A stretch of 64,000 bases of DNA from UBA4782 sp034430215 (GTDB lineage: Bacteria > Chloroflexota > Anaerolineae > Anaerolineales > Anaerolineaceae), in the NCBI GenBank assembly GCA_034430215.1, contig DAOUFE010000044.1:37077-101076 (forward strand). The letters run 5' to 3'. The notes under the pieces are model-generated. The model ran no database searches, had not been told where the DNA came from, and worked only from the letters and a program-made list of their open reading frames with translations. The position numbers and the translations under genes were made by a program. This document shows positions 45,023 through 54,566 of the stretch, piece after piece. Numbering within the stretch: position 1 is the stretch's first letter; each line of letters starts with the position of its first letter.

Positions 45023-45052
45023 AAGGCGCGTCACTGACGCGCCTTTGATAAT
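45023..45052 (+). terminator. Terminator of the PLP/B12 operon
   Basis: AAGGCGCGTC (45023-45032) pairs with GACGCGCCTT (45036-45045) around a 3-base loop, followed by TGATAATTT. It lies 95 bases after the RidA gene and also serves as the boundary with the convergent esterase gene. Confidence 0.75.
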
Positions 45053-45112
45053 TTATAGATCTTTTGATAAAACAAAATTATTAGATAGCTTTCACCAGTT
45101 CGTTATAAAAAC

Positions 45113-46072
45113 TCACTTCTCCAATAAAAACAGGTACTTACGTAATGCATCAATTTGTGATTGTTGGAAACTTTTTGTGATAGGGATTTCAGGGTGCATA
45201 GTATCGAATCCATGAAATACGCCAGGAAGAACCACCAGTTCACAATCAACGCCACTTTGCTTTAGTCTTTCTGCATAAGCAATATTTTCTTCATAGAAAA
45301 GATCGAGCGTGCCAATACCAATCCAGGCGGGGGGCAAACCCGTAAGGTATTCTCGCCTTGCAGCGACTGAATATGGCAATGTATTTTCTGAACCAAATTT
45401 ATCCCCTAAATATGATTTCCATCCAAAGTAGTTGCTTGCATTGCTCCAGGTCAAAACAAGTTCGTGCTGAATTTCTTTCTTAAAAGCTGTTCGGTCATCC
45501 AGCATTGGGTAGACCAATAGCTGGAAAACCGGAATAACTTTTACCCGATCACAGGAAAGCTGAGCAAGACAAGCAGCCAATCCTCCACCCGCGCTGGCAC
45601 CACCAATCGCGATTCGGGTGGGATCAACGCCTAGTTCTTCTGCATGATCAAACACCCACTCCAGGGCAGTATAGCAATCTTCGAGTGGTGTGGGGAAAGC
45701 GTATTTTGGAGCCAGGCGATAATCTACCGAAACGATCATGATTCCCATTTCACGGACAAGGTTGAACAAACTGGTATCATTCATATCAGCGCTTCCAAAA
45801 ACAAAACCTCCCCCGTGTATCCAGACAAGCACCGTTAGTTCCTTTTCAATTGATGCGGGTTTATAAATGCGAATTGGCAGGTGATATCCATCCTTCGTAT
45901 CAATATGAATTTGCTTGAGACTGATGTCACTGGGAATTACAGGTTTTGGCATAAGCTTCATAAACAACCTGACCAATGGAAGAGTCAGCCGGTTTGTGTT
46001 TACTCTCGGAATCGATTTCCAAACATTCCATAGTTCCGGAAGGATATCTTCCCTATTCCTTGTCATTACCAT
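45113..46072 (-). CDS. Alpha/beta hydrolase, hormone-sensitive-lipase family esterase
   Basis: 319 residues. The oxyanion motif HGGGF (VLVWIHGGGFVFGSADMND), the nucleophile elbow GGASAGGGLAACLAQ and the acid/histidine region WIGIGTLDLFYEENIAYAERL...LVVLPGVFHGFDTMHPE are those of HSL-type (family IV) esterases. No signal peptide, so a cytoplasmic carboxylesterase. It is convergent with the B12 operon and divergent from the LacI gene; nothing ties it firmly to either system. Confidence 0.9.
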   Translation of the reverse strand: MVMTRNREDILPELWNVWKSIPRVNTNRLTLPLVRLFMKLMPKPVIPSDISLKQIHIDTKDGYHLPIRIYKPASIEKELTVLVWIHGGGFVFGSADMNDTSLFNLVREMGIMIVSVDYRLAPKYAFPTPLEDCYTALEWVFDHAEELGVDPTRIAIGGASAGGGLAACLAQLSCDRVKVIPVFQLLVYPMLDDRTAFKKEIQHELVLTWSNASNYFGWKSYLGDKFGSENTLPYSVAARREYLTGLPPAWIGIGTLDLFYEENIAYAERLKQSGVDCELVVLPGVFHGFDTMHPEIPITKSFQQSQIDALRKYLFLLEK

Positions 46073-46194
46073 CTCCTATCAGGAAAGACTTCTTGCGTTT
46101 TAGTATATATCTGAAATCCTTTCTCAAAGATTCTTTTTTGGTGACAATAAAATGAATCATCCATAACTATGATAGAAAACGACGAAAATGGTGC

Positions 46195-46223
46195 TTGTAA
46201 TTAGAAATCATTCTTGCTATAAT
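46195..46223 (+). promoter_or_regulatory. Promoter of the LacI-type regulator and methylated-sugar locus
   Basis: A -35 TTGTAA (46195-46200), exact 17-base spacer and perfect -10 TATAAT (46218-46223). The first LacI-type operator begins 2 bases after the -10. Confidence 0.8.
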
Positions 46224-46224
46224 G

Positions 46225-46279
46225 TTAAGCGCTTAAGCAATTTTTGCTTTTTTTATTCATGTGAAGTTTAAGCGCTTAA
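46225..46279. promoter_or_regulatory. Twin LacI-family operators
   Basis: The perfect palindrome TTAAGCGCTTAA occurs at 46225-46236 and again at 46268-46279. Each has the central CG of LacI/PurR-type sites. Their centres are 43 bases apart, about four helical turns, so two dimers would lie on the same face and could cooperate or loop. They flank the transcription start of the regulator gene. Confidence 0.88.
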
Positions 46280-46294
46280 CAATAGAGGGTTTTC

Positions 46295-47308
46295 ATGGCT
46301 TCAATATATGATGTAGCAAAAGCTGCAGGTACTTCTATCGCTACCGTATCTTATGTTCTGAACAAGAGTAATCGAGTCAGTCAAGAGACCACTGAACGGG
46401 TTATGAAAGCGATCAAAGACCTGAATTATCAACCCAGGGCGTCTGCTCAAGCTCTTGCCAGGGGGCGAACACTTACCATTACGCTCATCGCTCCACTTTC
46501 GATTTATCGGCATCAAGCTTCTCTTTATAGCCTGATAAATGGTATCGGTCGTGTGCTTGAGTCGACGGATTATCGCTTGTATATCCATCCAACTTTAAAC
46601 CGACCTGGTTCTCTGCAAGAAATCGAAGCTGCAATCCGCAGCCAGCAGATGGATGGTGTCATACTTATGCATGTAGCTCCTCACGATCCACGTGTTAGTT
46701 TGTTGAGGCAGAACAAGATTCCATTCGTACTGATTGGTCGAAGCGAAGAATTTACTGATATTTCCTGGGTGGACGCTGATATCGAAGCAGCCATTGAAAC
46801 GTGCGTCACTCATTTGATCAGTAAAGGACATCGTTATATTGGGATGATGGGCGAGCGTGGTGAGGCGAACATAACCAATCAGCTGATCCAGGGCTTCGAA
46901 CGAAGTATCGTCAGGCATAATCTTCCCTATAACCCGAATTATTGTATTGAGTTTTCTGATGATCCCGTAGATGTTAAGCAGGTGATAACCAGTCATCTAT
47001 CTCGACCGGATAGACCTACCGCTTTCTTTGCCGTATCCGATCTGGCGGTGTTAGGAGTATACAATGCGGCTTTCGATCTTCATTTGAAAATACCGCAAGA
47101 TCTGGCAGTCATTGGTTACGCTGACAGTCCAATTTATCCATTTATGTCTCCACCTTGTAGTGCTGTATTTGGAAGTGCATTTGAACTTGGGAAAAGCTCT
47201 GCCGAAATTCTACTTTCAACCCTCGGCGGAGAAGATACTGCTGTAAAGCAGATCATTCTTCCATCGCAACTGATTGAACGTGATTCCACCGCATCAACTA
47301 AAAAGTAA
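46295..47308 (+). CDS. LacI-family transcriptional regulator
   Basis: 337 residues. The N-terminal helix-turn-helix and hinge are typical (ASIYDVAKAAGTSIATVSYVLNKSNRVSQETTERVMKAIKDLNYQPRASAQALARGRT), followed by a periplasmic-binding-protein-like sensor domain. Members respond to a sugar. Two palindromic operators lie just before the gene, so it is autoregulated, and the following ABC transporter, methyltransferase and glycosidase genes on the same strand are its likely regulon. Confidence 0.93.
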   Translation: MASIYDVAKAAGTSIATVSYVLNKSNRVSQETTERVMKAIKDLNYQPRASAQALARGRTLTITLIAPLSIYRHQASLYSLINGIGRVLESTDYRLYIHPTLNRPGSLQEIEAAIRSQQMDGVILMHVAPHDPRVSLLRQNKIPFVLIGRSEEFTDISWVDADIEAAIETCVTHLISKGHRYIGMMGERGEANITNQLIQGFERSIVRHNLPYNPNYCIEFSDDPVDVKQVITSHLSRPDRPTAFFAVSDLAVLGVYNAAFDLHLKIPQDLAVIGYADSPIYPFMSPPCSAVFGSAFELGKSSAEILLSTLGGEDTAVKQIILPSQLIERDSTASTKK

Positions 47309-47403
47309 ACACATATAAAGGAGGGCGCTGATCAAAGAAAACAACCAGATTGCAATCGCTTTCAGTATCGACCATCAAAAATAATTCCTTCTGGAGGAGA
47401 GAT

Positions 47404-48729
47404 ATGTCTAAGAAATTCAAGCAATCCTGTATAGTTTTTCTAACCCTGGTGATGATTGCCAGTTTGTTTGCATCTTGTTCTCCTAAAGCTACCCCCGTGG
47501 CTAGCACTGAAGCAGTGGCTGAAGTAACGGCTGAAGCAACGGAAGCTCCTGTCGAAGCCGCCACCGAAGTAGCCAAAGACCCGGTAACGATCAATCTTTG
47601 GATCATCGATCGAGTTGGCATGGATGCCATGGAAACAGTGAAAGCCGTCGCAGAACAGTGGGCTGCAGAAACCGGTAACACGGTTGTTGTCACTGAAGGA
47701 AACCAGTTTGAAATGCTTAACAAGATCCCCCAGGCAATCCCGGCTGGCGAAGGGCCTGATATTTTTATGAACATCAACAATTACATTGGTGGTCATTATT
47801 CAGGTCAATTGATCGTCCCATTGGAAAGCTACCTCACTGATGAGGAAAGAGCCAAATACAGCCAAAATTCTCTCGATTCCTTTACCTTGGATGGACATCT
47901 GTTGGGTATCCCGTTTGCGGGAGATACGATGGCTCTTGTCTACAACAAAGCATTGGTATCATCTGCTCCAACCACCATGGATGAGTTGATCAGCATGGCC
48001 AAGTCATTGACTACGGGTGATCAATATGGTTTCCTCTATCAGGTTGACTCCTTCTATTACAGCTATCCCTTTATCGCAGCATATGGTGGTTATATCTTCA
48101 AATGGACTGGAACCGGGTACGATGTAGCTGACATCGGACTTTCTAATGAAGGTGCTATCGAAGGACTAACCTATGTAACAGATTTAGTGAATAAAGAAAA
48201 ATTAATGCCTGCCGACACCACTGCTGATGTTATGAACAGCCTCTTTTCTGAAGGCAAGGTTGGCATGATTATTACCAATCCGGCAATGGTTCCTTCCTAC
48301 AAGACCGCAGGTATTGATGTTGGTGTAGCACCCATCCCAACCACCCCTAATGGGCAAGCTCCCAAACCTTTTGCCACTTTCACTGGTTTCTCCGTCAGCA
48401 GCCAGTCAAAGAATCAGGATGTAGCAGCCGATCTCGCCATCTACATGGGCAAAAATCTGCCATTACCTCTCTTTCAAGCGAACAATGGCAATATCCCTGT
48501 TTATGCCCCTGTTGCGGATGATCCTGCATTGAAGGCTACTCCAGAATTTAATGGCTGGGTATCCCAATTGAATAATAGTGAAGTTTTGCCTAGTATTAAC
48601 GAGATGAATTTTGTCTGGGCTCCTGCCACTGCAGCATTCCAGGCAGCAGTTCATGGTGATGCAACTGTTGAACAGGCACTTACAGACGCGCAAGCATTGA
48701 TCTTACAAACCATCGAAGAAAATAAATAA
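47404..48729 (+). CDS. Extracellular sugar-binding lipoprotein of an ABC importer
   Basis: 441 residues from the ATG at 47404 (GGAGGAGA upstream). A signal peptide with lipobox FASC anchors Cys24, followed by an Ala/Glu/Thr-rich linker and a family 1 solute-binding domain resembling maltose-binding protein (GPDIFMNINNYIGGHYSGQLIVPLESYL, IPFAGDTMALVYNKALV, GKVGMIITNPAMVPSYKTAGIDVGVAPIPT). It delivers an oligosaccharide to the two permeases encoded next. A strong hairpin after it favours more binding protein than permease. Confidence 0.93.
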   Translation: MSKKFKQSCIVFLTLVMIASLFASCSPKATPVASTEAVAEVTAEATEAPVEAATEVAKDPVTINLWIIDRVGMDAMETVKAVAEQWAAETGNTVVVTEGNQFEMLNKIPQAIPAGEGPDIFMNINNYIGGHYSGQLIVPLESYLTDEERAKYSQNSLDSFTLDGHLLGIPFAGDTMALVYNKALVSSAPTTMDELISMAKSLTTGDQYGFLYQVDSFYYSYPFIAAYGGYIFKWTGTGYDVADIGLSNEGAIEGLTYVTDLVNKEKLMPADTTADVMNSLFSEGKVGMIITNPAMVPSYKTAGIDVGVAPIPTTPNGQAPKPFATFTGFSVSSQSKNQDVAADLAIYMGKNLPLPLFQANNGNIPVYAPVADDPALKATPEFNGWVSQLNNSEVLPSINEMNFVWAPATAAFQAAVHGDATVEQALTDAQALILQTIEENK

Positions 48730-48748
48730 TCGATTTTCTCTCTGTTCG

Positions 48749-48785
48749 AACCTGGAGGGGAATGAATATCCCCTCCAGGTTTTTC
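48749..48785 (+). terminator. Intercistronic terminator after the binding-protein gene
   Basis: AACCTGGAGGGGA (48749-48761) pairs perfectly with TCCCCTCCAGGTT (48769-48781) around a 7-base loop and is followed by TTTC. Partial readthrough would supply the permease genes 16 bases further on. Confidence 0.85.
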
Positions 48786-48800
48786 AATGAGGAGGAAAAC

Positions 48801-49739
48801 ATGGTCTCTGCAATCCAAAAGAAGGCAAGCAAAAGGAAGGCAATTCCCTATTTGTTCATTTCACCGGGATTGATTGCCATGTTATTGGCTGTTGTTTTGC
48901 CAGGAATTCTTACAATCTATTTTGCTTTCACCAATTATTCCCTTACTCACCTGGCAGATTATAAGTTCAGCGGATTGCTCAACTTTCGCCGTATCTTTAT
49001 TGGTAGTGCACAGGGTGAGTTTCTGGGTGTCCTTTCTTGGACCACTATCTGGGCAATTCTTTCAACTTTTTTGTCGTTTTCCATTGGTTTAATTCTGGCT
49101 CTCTTATTAACGAATAAAAACATCCGAGAGAGAAATTTTTATCGGATGTTGCTCATCCTCCCCTGGGCACTTCCATCCACACTGACTGTGTTGACCTGGA
49201 AAGGCTTACTTAATTCTTCTTTTGGACCGATCAATCGATTTCTTGCCGTTTTCAATATTACTGCCGTACCCTGGCTTACTGAGCCTTTGACCGCAAGAAT
49301 AACCTGTCTTATCGTGAATATCTGGATTGCATTTCCGTTTATGATGATCACCTGCCTGGGAGCTTTGCAAAGTATCCCGGATGAACTATACGATGCAGGG
49401 AAGGTAGATGGCGCAAACTATTGGCAGTCATTCTGGAATATTACCTTCCCGTTATTAAAGTCTGCCACTCTTCCATTAATCATTTCAGGTTTTGCCATGC
49501 AATTCGGAAACTTCGGTGTGATCTATCTGCTTACCGAAGGTGGACCCTTTGTTAAAACCTCAACCCTGGTGGGTTCGACCGACCTGCTATCAACCTATAT
49601 GTATAAAATGGCTTTTGCCAGCGCCAGTTTTGACTATGGCATGGCTGCAGCCTGTGGTTTGATCCTGTTCATGATTGTAGGTACGCTTACTTTGATCAAC
49701 ACAAAACTCACTGGTGCGTTCAAGGAGGCGGATGTATGA
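48801..49739 (+). CDS. Sugar ABC transporter permease, MalF type
   Basis: 312 residues from the ATG at 48801 (GAGGAGG upstream). Six membrane helices; the first segment KAIPYLFISPGLIAMLLAVVLPGILTIYFAFTNYSL is typical, as is the EAA-like loop LGALQSIPDELYDAGKVDGANYWQSFWNITFPLLK that docks the ATPase. It overlaps the MalG-type gene by 4 bases. No ATPase subunit is encoded here; a shared MsmK-like ATPase elsewhere is expected. Confidence 0.95.
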   Translation: MVSAIQKKASKRKAIPYLFISPGLIAMLLAVVLPGILTIYFAFTNYSLTHLADYKFSGLLNFRRIFIGSAQGEFLGVLSWTTIWAILSTFLSFSIGLILALLLTNKNIRERNFYRMLLILPWALPSTLTVLTWKGLLNSSFGPINRFLAVFNITAVPWLTEPLTARITCLIVNIWIAFPFMMITCLGALQSIPDELYDAGKVDGANYWQSFWNITFPLLKSATLPLIISGFAMQFGNFGVIYLLTEGGPFVKTSTLVGSTDLLSTYMYKMAFASASFDYGMAAACGLILFMIVGTLTLINTKLTGAFKEADV

Positions 49740-50578
49740 AACCTCTGTCAAGAAAAACATCCACTTTTATCACCACCACCATATGCAGGCTGGCGTTGAT
49801 CATTGCCTGTCTGGTCATACTTTTCCCGATTTATTGGATTGTGACTGCTTCTTTCGGAAAAAGTGCTTCTTTATTCTCCACCTCTCTCATACCTACTTCG
49901 GTTACGTTGGTGAATTTTAAAAATTTACTCGTAAATACTGATTTCATTATTTGGATGAAGAACAGTGCCATCGCATGTTTTGGGGGTAGCTTGCTTTCAT
50001 TATTCTTTACCATAACAATGGCTTATGCTTTTTCTCGCTTCAAATTCTCTGGAAGGCGCTATGGACTTTTGGCTCTCATCCTTATTCAGATGCTACCTGC
50101 AACTGCCACAATTGTGGCAATATACCAGGTGTTGCAGCATCTCCAACTAATCAATAAATTGGTTGGGTTGATCCTGGTGTATGGCGGATTTTCCATTCCC
50201 TTCAATGCCTGGTTGATGCGCGGTTATTTTGACTCAATTCCGCGCGATCTCGATGAATCAGCCTACATTGATGGAGCCAATGAGTGGCAGACTTTTATTA
50301 AAATCGCTTTGCCGCTAGCAATGCCAATGGTTGTGGTTGTTTTCATATTCAATATAATCAGCTTCTTCAATGATTATTTACTCGTTTCCATCGTTATGAG
50401 TGGCAATGAGCATTACACTGTAGCTCTTGGTATGCGCTTTTTTACGCAGGCATATGCTGCGAACTGGTCAATGTTTGCTGCAGGAGCCATTCTGGCTTGC
50501 ATTCCAATTATGATCATATTTTATGCATTACAAAAATACCTGGTGCAGGGATTGGTTAATGGTGCGATCAAAGGATGA
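49736..50578 (+). CDS. Sugar ABC transporter permease, MalG type
   Basis: 280 residues with six membrane helices. The EAA loop is YFDSIPRDLDESAYIDGANEWQTFIKIALPLAMPMVVVV. It pairs with the MalF-type protein to form the channel of the importer. The next gene begins 4 bases after its stop, linking the importer to the methyltransferase genes in one transcript. Confidence 0.95.
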   Translation: MKPLSRKTSTFITTTICRLALIIACLVILFPIYWIVTASFGKSASLFSTSLIPTSVTLVNFKNLLVNTDFIIWMKNSAIACFGGSLLSLFFTITMAYAFSRFKFSGRRYGLLALILIQMLPATATIVAIYQVLQHLQLINKLVGLILVYGGFSIPFNAWLMRGYFDSIPRDLDESAYIDGANEWQTFIKIALPLAMPMVVVVFIFNIISFFNDYLLVSIVMSGNEHYTVALGMRFFTQAYAANWSMFAAGAILACIPIMIIFYALQKYLVQGLVNGAIKG

Positions 50579-50582
50579 TCTT

Positions 50583-51689
50583 ATGCTCTCAATATTTCCT
50601 CATATCAAGTCATTTACACCAAATCCAGATATATACCGTTTTATAGATTATCTGCTCGGAAAAACCAATAGCTGTCCTGCGCCTATGGTGGAGTTCATTA
50701 TAGATGAACCGGTGATCAAGAAGATCATTACTGACGTGTTCCAGAGGGAGTGGGTGGATCCGGGTTATGATCGTGAGTCTCAAAAGAAATATCTGGATAA
50801 CCTGATCTTTTTTTGGCATCGCATGGGGTATGACATGATGCGTTTTGAGGCAGCCCCCGATTATCCAGGATCTGCACGGATAACTTCGAATACGGTAAAA
50901 GATTCAAACGCCACCCGATCCTGGGCAGAAGAAAGCATTGGAGCAATTACCACATGGGCGGATTTCGAAACATATAGATTCCCAAAAGTGGAAGAAGTTG
51001 ACTTTTTTGCTTTTGAATATCTCAATGATCATCTTCCAGAAGGAATGGGGTTGGCATTGGCGCATGGAGGAGGATTGTTTGAACGTGTCTCATGGATCTT
51101 TTCCATTGAAAAACTTTGCTACCTTCTCTATGATCAGCCAGACCTGGTTGAAGCAGTAACGGAAAAGATCAGAGAAATTCAATCGGCTTTCTACCGCAAT
51201 ATAATGGATTTTGATCGCCTTGCGGCAATTTTTCCTGGTGATGATATGGGGTTCCGAAGCGCAACCATTATTTCTCCCAATGATTTACGGAAATATTTTC
51301 TTCCTTTTCACAGGCAGATTGCTGGTATGGCTCATGCCCGGGGTGTACCTTATTTCCTTCATTCGTGCGGTAATGTAATGAAAATCATGCCTGATTTGAT
51401 TGAAACCGTGGGCGTTGATGGCAAGCATTCGTTTGAGGATGCGATTATTCCCGTTGAGAAATTCCAGGAGATATTCATCGATAAAATTGCTGTATTGGGG
51501 GGTGTGGATGTGAATCTCCTGGCGAAGGCAACGCAAGATCAAATCCGGACTCGTGTACGAAATATCCTTGAGGTTTGTACATCGCGCGGTAGATTTGCGA
51601 TTGGATCTGGAAATTCGATCCCCGATTATGTCCCCATTGAAAATTACCTGGCTATGGTAGATGAAGCCATTTCGATAAAGAATTCATAG
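50583..51689 (+). CDS. UroD-family corrinoid methyltransferase (first copy)
   Basis: 368 residues from the ATG at 50583; the longer frame starts inside the permease gene. The uroporphyrinogen-decarboxylase-like barrel, used by MtaA/MtbA/CmuA-type methyltransferases, is recognised from FLPFHRQIAGMAHARGVPYFLHSCGNVMKIMPDLIETVGVDGKHSFED and AVLGGVDVNLLAKATQDQIRTRVRNILEVCTSRGRFAIGSGNSIPDYVP. H260 and C262 match two of the usual zinc ligands, but the C-terminal third ligand (a Cys in MtaA) is replaced by GSGNS. It would move a methyl group between a substrate or carrier and the corrinoid protein encoded at 55628. Confidence 0.85.
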   Translation: MLSIFPHIKSFTPNPDIYRFIDYLLGKTNSCPAPMVEFIIDEPVIKKIITDVFQREWVDPGYDRESQKKYLDNLIFFWHRMGYDMMRFEAAPDYPGSARITSNTVKDSNATRSWAEESIGAITTWADFETYRFPKVEEVDFFAFEYLNDHLPEGMGLALAHGGGLFERVSWIFSIEKLCYLLYDQPDLVEAVTEKIREIQSAFYRNIMDFDRLAAIFPGDDMGFRSATIISPNDLRKYFLPFHRQIAGMAHARGVPYFLHSCGNVMKIMPDLIETVGVDGKHSFEDAIIPVEKFQEIFIDKIAVLGGVDVNLLAKATQDQIRTRVRNILEVCTSRGRFAIGSGNSIPDYVPIENYLAMVDEAISIKNS

Positions 51690-51704
51690 TTGATTGGAGG
51701 AAGA

Positions 51705-52772
51705 GTGTTTAAAGAGATCCACTATTACAAACCCAACCTTGAGGATGTCATCTCCCGATACCAGGCGCTTTATGAAGCAAAAAGCCCAGGTCATGCGATG
51801 ATCTATGCCATGCCCCCTTTTACAAATTCTGAACCAGTTCCAGCCTTAAATAAAATCGATTTAGATACCCAAATGGAAGAATATCTGGATATTTGCCTGC
51901 GCAATTATGCAATTGCTCTTGAAAATATGATCGATATTCGTGATGATTTGATCCCTACTTTCGGACCGAATTTTGGGATTGGAGATTACAGCGCTTTCAT
52001 TGCAGGAGAAGTGATATTCACAGAAGATACTTCATGGGCAGCACCTGTAATGAAGTCACTGGAAGATATGAAAGGATTTTCATTGCATAGGGATGCTTAT
52101 TGGGTAAAAATAATGGAGAGGGCACTGTCATATTTAGTAAAACAGACAGCTTCCGGTCCAATTCCGATCATCCGTGGATTCTACTCACCGCTTGATCTGG
52201 CTCATTCACTACGTGGTGAAGCTTTATTCATCGATTTTAAAGAGTCACCCGAACAGGTTCACCAGTTCATGGATTTTTGCGCTGATGCGATCATCTGGAT
52301 CGGCTCGATCTTACGGAAGATAACAGGAGTAAATTTTGGCGGCAATATTGCTGGGGCGTGGTTGAAACCTGGCACAATCTGCATGTCCGAAGATATTGCC
52401 TGTCTTGTCTCACCAAAAACATATGCTGAATTTGCCCGCCCATATACTCAGAAGGTGATCCATGCTTTTGGCTATGGACAGATTCATACCCACTCTCTAG
52501 GGTACAGAAGTATCCCAGAGATAGCCAAATTAGAGAAATTGCTTGGGATACAAATTTCTGATGATCCAAATATTCCACGCGGCTTTGATAGACTGGAATG
52601 GCTATTACCACGTGTAAGCGGAATTCCATTGACTATAGGATGCACTCCAGACGAATTGATTAAAAGTTTTGAGTCAATTGTTGCGGAATGCAATATAACT
52701 TTTACTTGTGAGGTTTCTGATGCCAAAGAAGGCAAAGAACTGGTTGAATGGGTGAGAGGGAAGGTGAAGTAA
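51705..52772 (+). CDS. UroD-family methyltransferase-like protein (second copy)
   Basis: 355 residues from the GTG at 51705 with GGAGG upstream; a TTG at 51690 is in frame. It shares the UroD-like barrel (FYSPLDLAHSLRGEALFIDFKESPEQVHQFMDFCADAIIWIGSILR, ISPKTYAEFARPYTQKVIHAFGYGQIHTHSLGYRSIPEIAKL), but the HxC motif reads HTHSLG, so the zinc Cys is missing. It probably does not use zinc to activate a thiol and may instead bind the methylated sugar. The stop codon overlaps the glycosidase start (TAATG). Confidence 0.75.
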   Translation: MFKEIHYYKPNLEDVISRYQALYEAKSPGHAMIYAMPPFTNSEPVPALNKIDLDTQMEEYLDICLRNYAIALENMIDIRDDLIPTFGPNFGIGDYSAFIAGEVIFTEDTSWAAPVMKSLEDMKGFSLHRDAYWVKIMERALSYLVKQTASGPIPIIRGFYSPLDLAHSLRGEALFIDFKESPEQVHQFMDFCADAIIWIGSILRKITGVNFGGNIAGAWLKPGTICMSEDIACLVSPKTYAEFARPYTQKVIHAFGYGQIHTHSLGYRSIPEIAKLEKLLGIQISDDPNIPRGFDRLEWLLPRVSGIPLTIGCTPDELIKSFESIVAECNITFTCEVSDAKEGKELVEWVRGKVK

Positions 52773-54547
52773 TGGATGATTTTATCTTCGGCACGATGGA
52801 TACAGATTCATTGCGCTTAAAACACTATAAGCAAACCCATCTTGAAATCTCTCATCAATCAAACCGATTCCCGTTAGATCCGCGCCCAGGCGAAGCGGTA
52901 ACACTAACAATTACCGTTGGACAAGACCAGGATGTGAGGGATGCCTGGGTGTATTACTCTACAGATGGGCAAGACCCGGAAGGCTGCGAAGGAAATATTA
53001 TTCATGGTTTTGTAGAACCTATGCATTGGGCGAAAGTCGAATGGGATGATTTGACATGGGGATATGTTCACACATTTACCTGTACCATTCCGGGGCAGCC
53101 CGATCAGACTGTTGTCCGGTACCGGATATGCTGTAAAACATTCTCAGGTGACCTGATCTATGCTGACAAAGGCACTTATTATGCCTATGCAGTAGATGAA
53201 TATTCAGAACCTCTCTGGGTAAAAGATGCTGTGATCTATCACATCATGATCGATCGTTTTGCCACCCAACCAGGAAGGGAATGGAATAAGGTAGGTAGTA
53301 TTCAGGATGTATATGGAGGAAATTTACAGGGAATACAAAGCCGTTTGGATTACCTGGAGAATCTGGGAATAAACGTACTCTATTTAAGTCCAATTTTTCC
53401 TGCAGACAACCATCACCGGTATAACGCCACAGATTATTTCGAAATTGACCCTGTGATTGGTTCGAAAAAGGATTTTAAGAACCTGCTGGATGATGTTCAC
53501 AGCCGTGGTATGCGTTTGATCCTTGATTTTGTTCCCAACCATTGGTCAGACCAGCATCCAACTTTTCAACATGCGATTTCAGACCCTGAAAGTCCATATC
53601 GCGATTGGTATACATTCTCCCATTATCCAGATCAATATGATCGATTCTTTGATATCGGCGTGATGCCGAAAATCAACTTGCGCAATGCTGGTGCACGCAA
53701 GCACATCATTGATTCTGCTTGCTACTGGCTTGAGTTTGGTGTTGATGGATTGAGACTGGATTATGCCATCGGGCCAACTCCAGATTTTTGGGCAGATTTT
53801 CGACTTGCTACTCGTAAAGTAAACCCTGATTGCTGGACTATTGGAGAAGTTGTTGACTCAATCAACGCCCAGGCAACTTTTGAAGGATTGCTGGATGGCT
53901 GCCTTGACTTTGTCCTTCTCGAAGCCCTCCGGCAGACCTTTGCCACCCGTTGTTGGTCAGTAGAAAAATTCACTTCGTTTTTACGAGGGCATCAAGCAAT
54001 GTTCCATAGGGATTTCTCGCGACCGTGTTTTCTTGATAATCATGATATGGATCGTTTCTTGTGGGGCGCTGGAAATAACAAACAGGCATTGAAACTGGCA
54101 GCTCTATGCCAGTTCACATTATGGAATTGCCCGATGATCTATTACGGCACTGAGGTAGGACTTACTCAAAACAAAGGAACTCGTGAATATCGTGGTGGTT
54201 TTGGAGTACTAGAAGAAGCTCGCCTGCCCATGCCCTGGGATGAGTCTCAAGACGCAGAGCTGCTTGATTTTTACAGGTCACTTATCTCTTTGCGAAAGAA
54301 TGAATCTCCGTTGCGTTATGGCGATTGGGAACTTGTTTTGGAGAACAAGGAATGTTTTTGTTATTCAAGACAGGATGCGGGATCAAAATTATTCTGTTTA
54401 TTTAATACTTCTGAAACATCACAACAGATGGAAGTCCCTTTTTCATGGTCTACCGTTGTTTTCTCTACACAAAGAGATTGCATTGGAGAGAAACAGATGA
54501 AAAACCAGATTGATCTTGCACCGGTATCGGGTTTGATCTTGCGTTGA
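52772..54547 (+). CDS. GH13 alpha-amylase-family glycosidase
   Basis: 591 residues from the ATG at 52772, translationally coupled to the previous gene. An N-terminal beta domain (about 1-145) precedes the GH13 barrel: region I DFVPNH (252-257), region II GLRLDYAIG with nucleophile D330, region III E359 in WTIGEV, region IV NHD with D425. The layout is that of neopullulanase or cyclomaltodextrinase-type enzymes. No signal peptide, so it cleaves imported alpha-glucans in the cytoplasm. Its place between methyltransferase, esterase and corrinoid genes is unusual for this family. Confidence 0.92.
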   Translation: MDDFIFGTMDTDSLRLKHYKQTHLEISHQSNRFPLDPRPGEAVTLTITVGQDQDVRDAWVYYSTDGQDPEGCEGNIIHGFVEPMHWAKVEWDDLTWGYVHTFTCTIPGQPDQTVVRYRICCKTFSGDLIYADKGTYYAYAVDEYSEPLWVKDAVIYHIMIDRFATQPGREWNKVGSIQDVYGGNLQGIQSRLDYLENLGINVLYLSPIFPADNHHRYNATDYFEIDPVIGSKKDFKNLLDDVHSRGMRLILDFVPNHWSDQHPTFQHAISDPESPYRDWYTFSHYPDQYDRFFDIGVMPKINLRNAGARKHIIDSACYWLEFGVDGLRLDYAIGPTPDFWADFRLATRKVNPDCWTIGEVVDSINAQATFEGLLDGCLDFVLLEALRQTFATRCWSVEKFTSFLRGHQAMFHRDFSRPCFLDNHDMDRFLWGAGNNKQALKLAALCQFTLWNCPMIYYGTEVGLTQNKGTREYRGGFGVLEEARLPMPWDESQDAELLDFYRSLISLRKNESPLRYGDWELVLENKECFCYSRQDAGSKLFCLFNTSETSQQMEVPFSWSTVVFSTQRDCIGEKQMKNQIDLAPVSGLILR

Positions 54548-54566
54548 ACCATAAGACGGAGACAGC

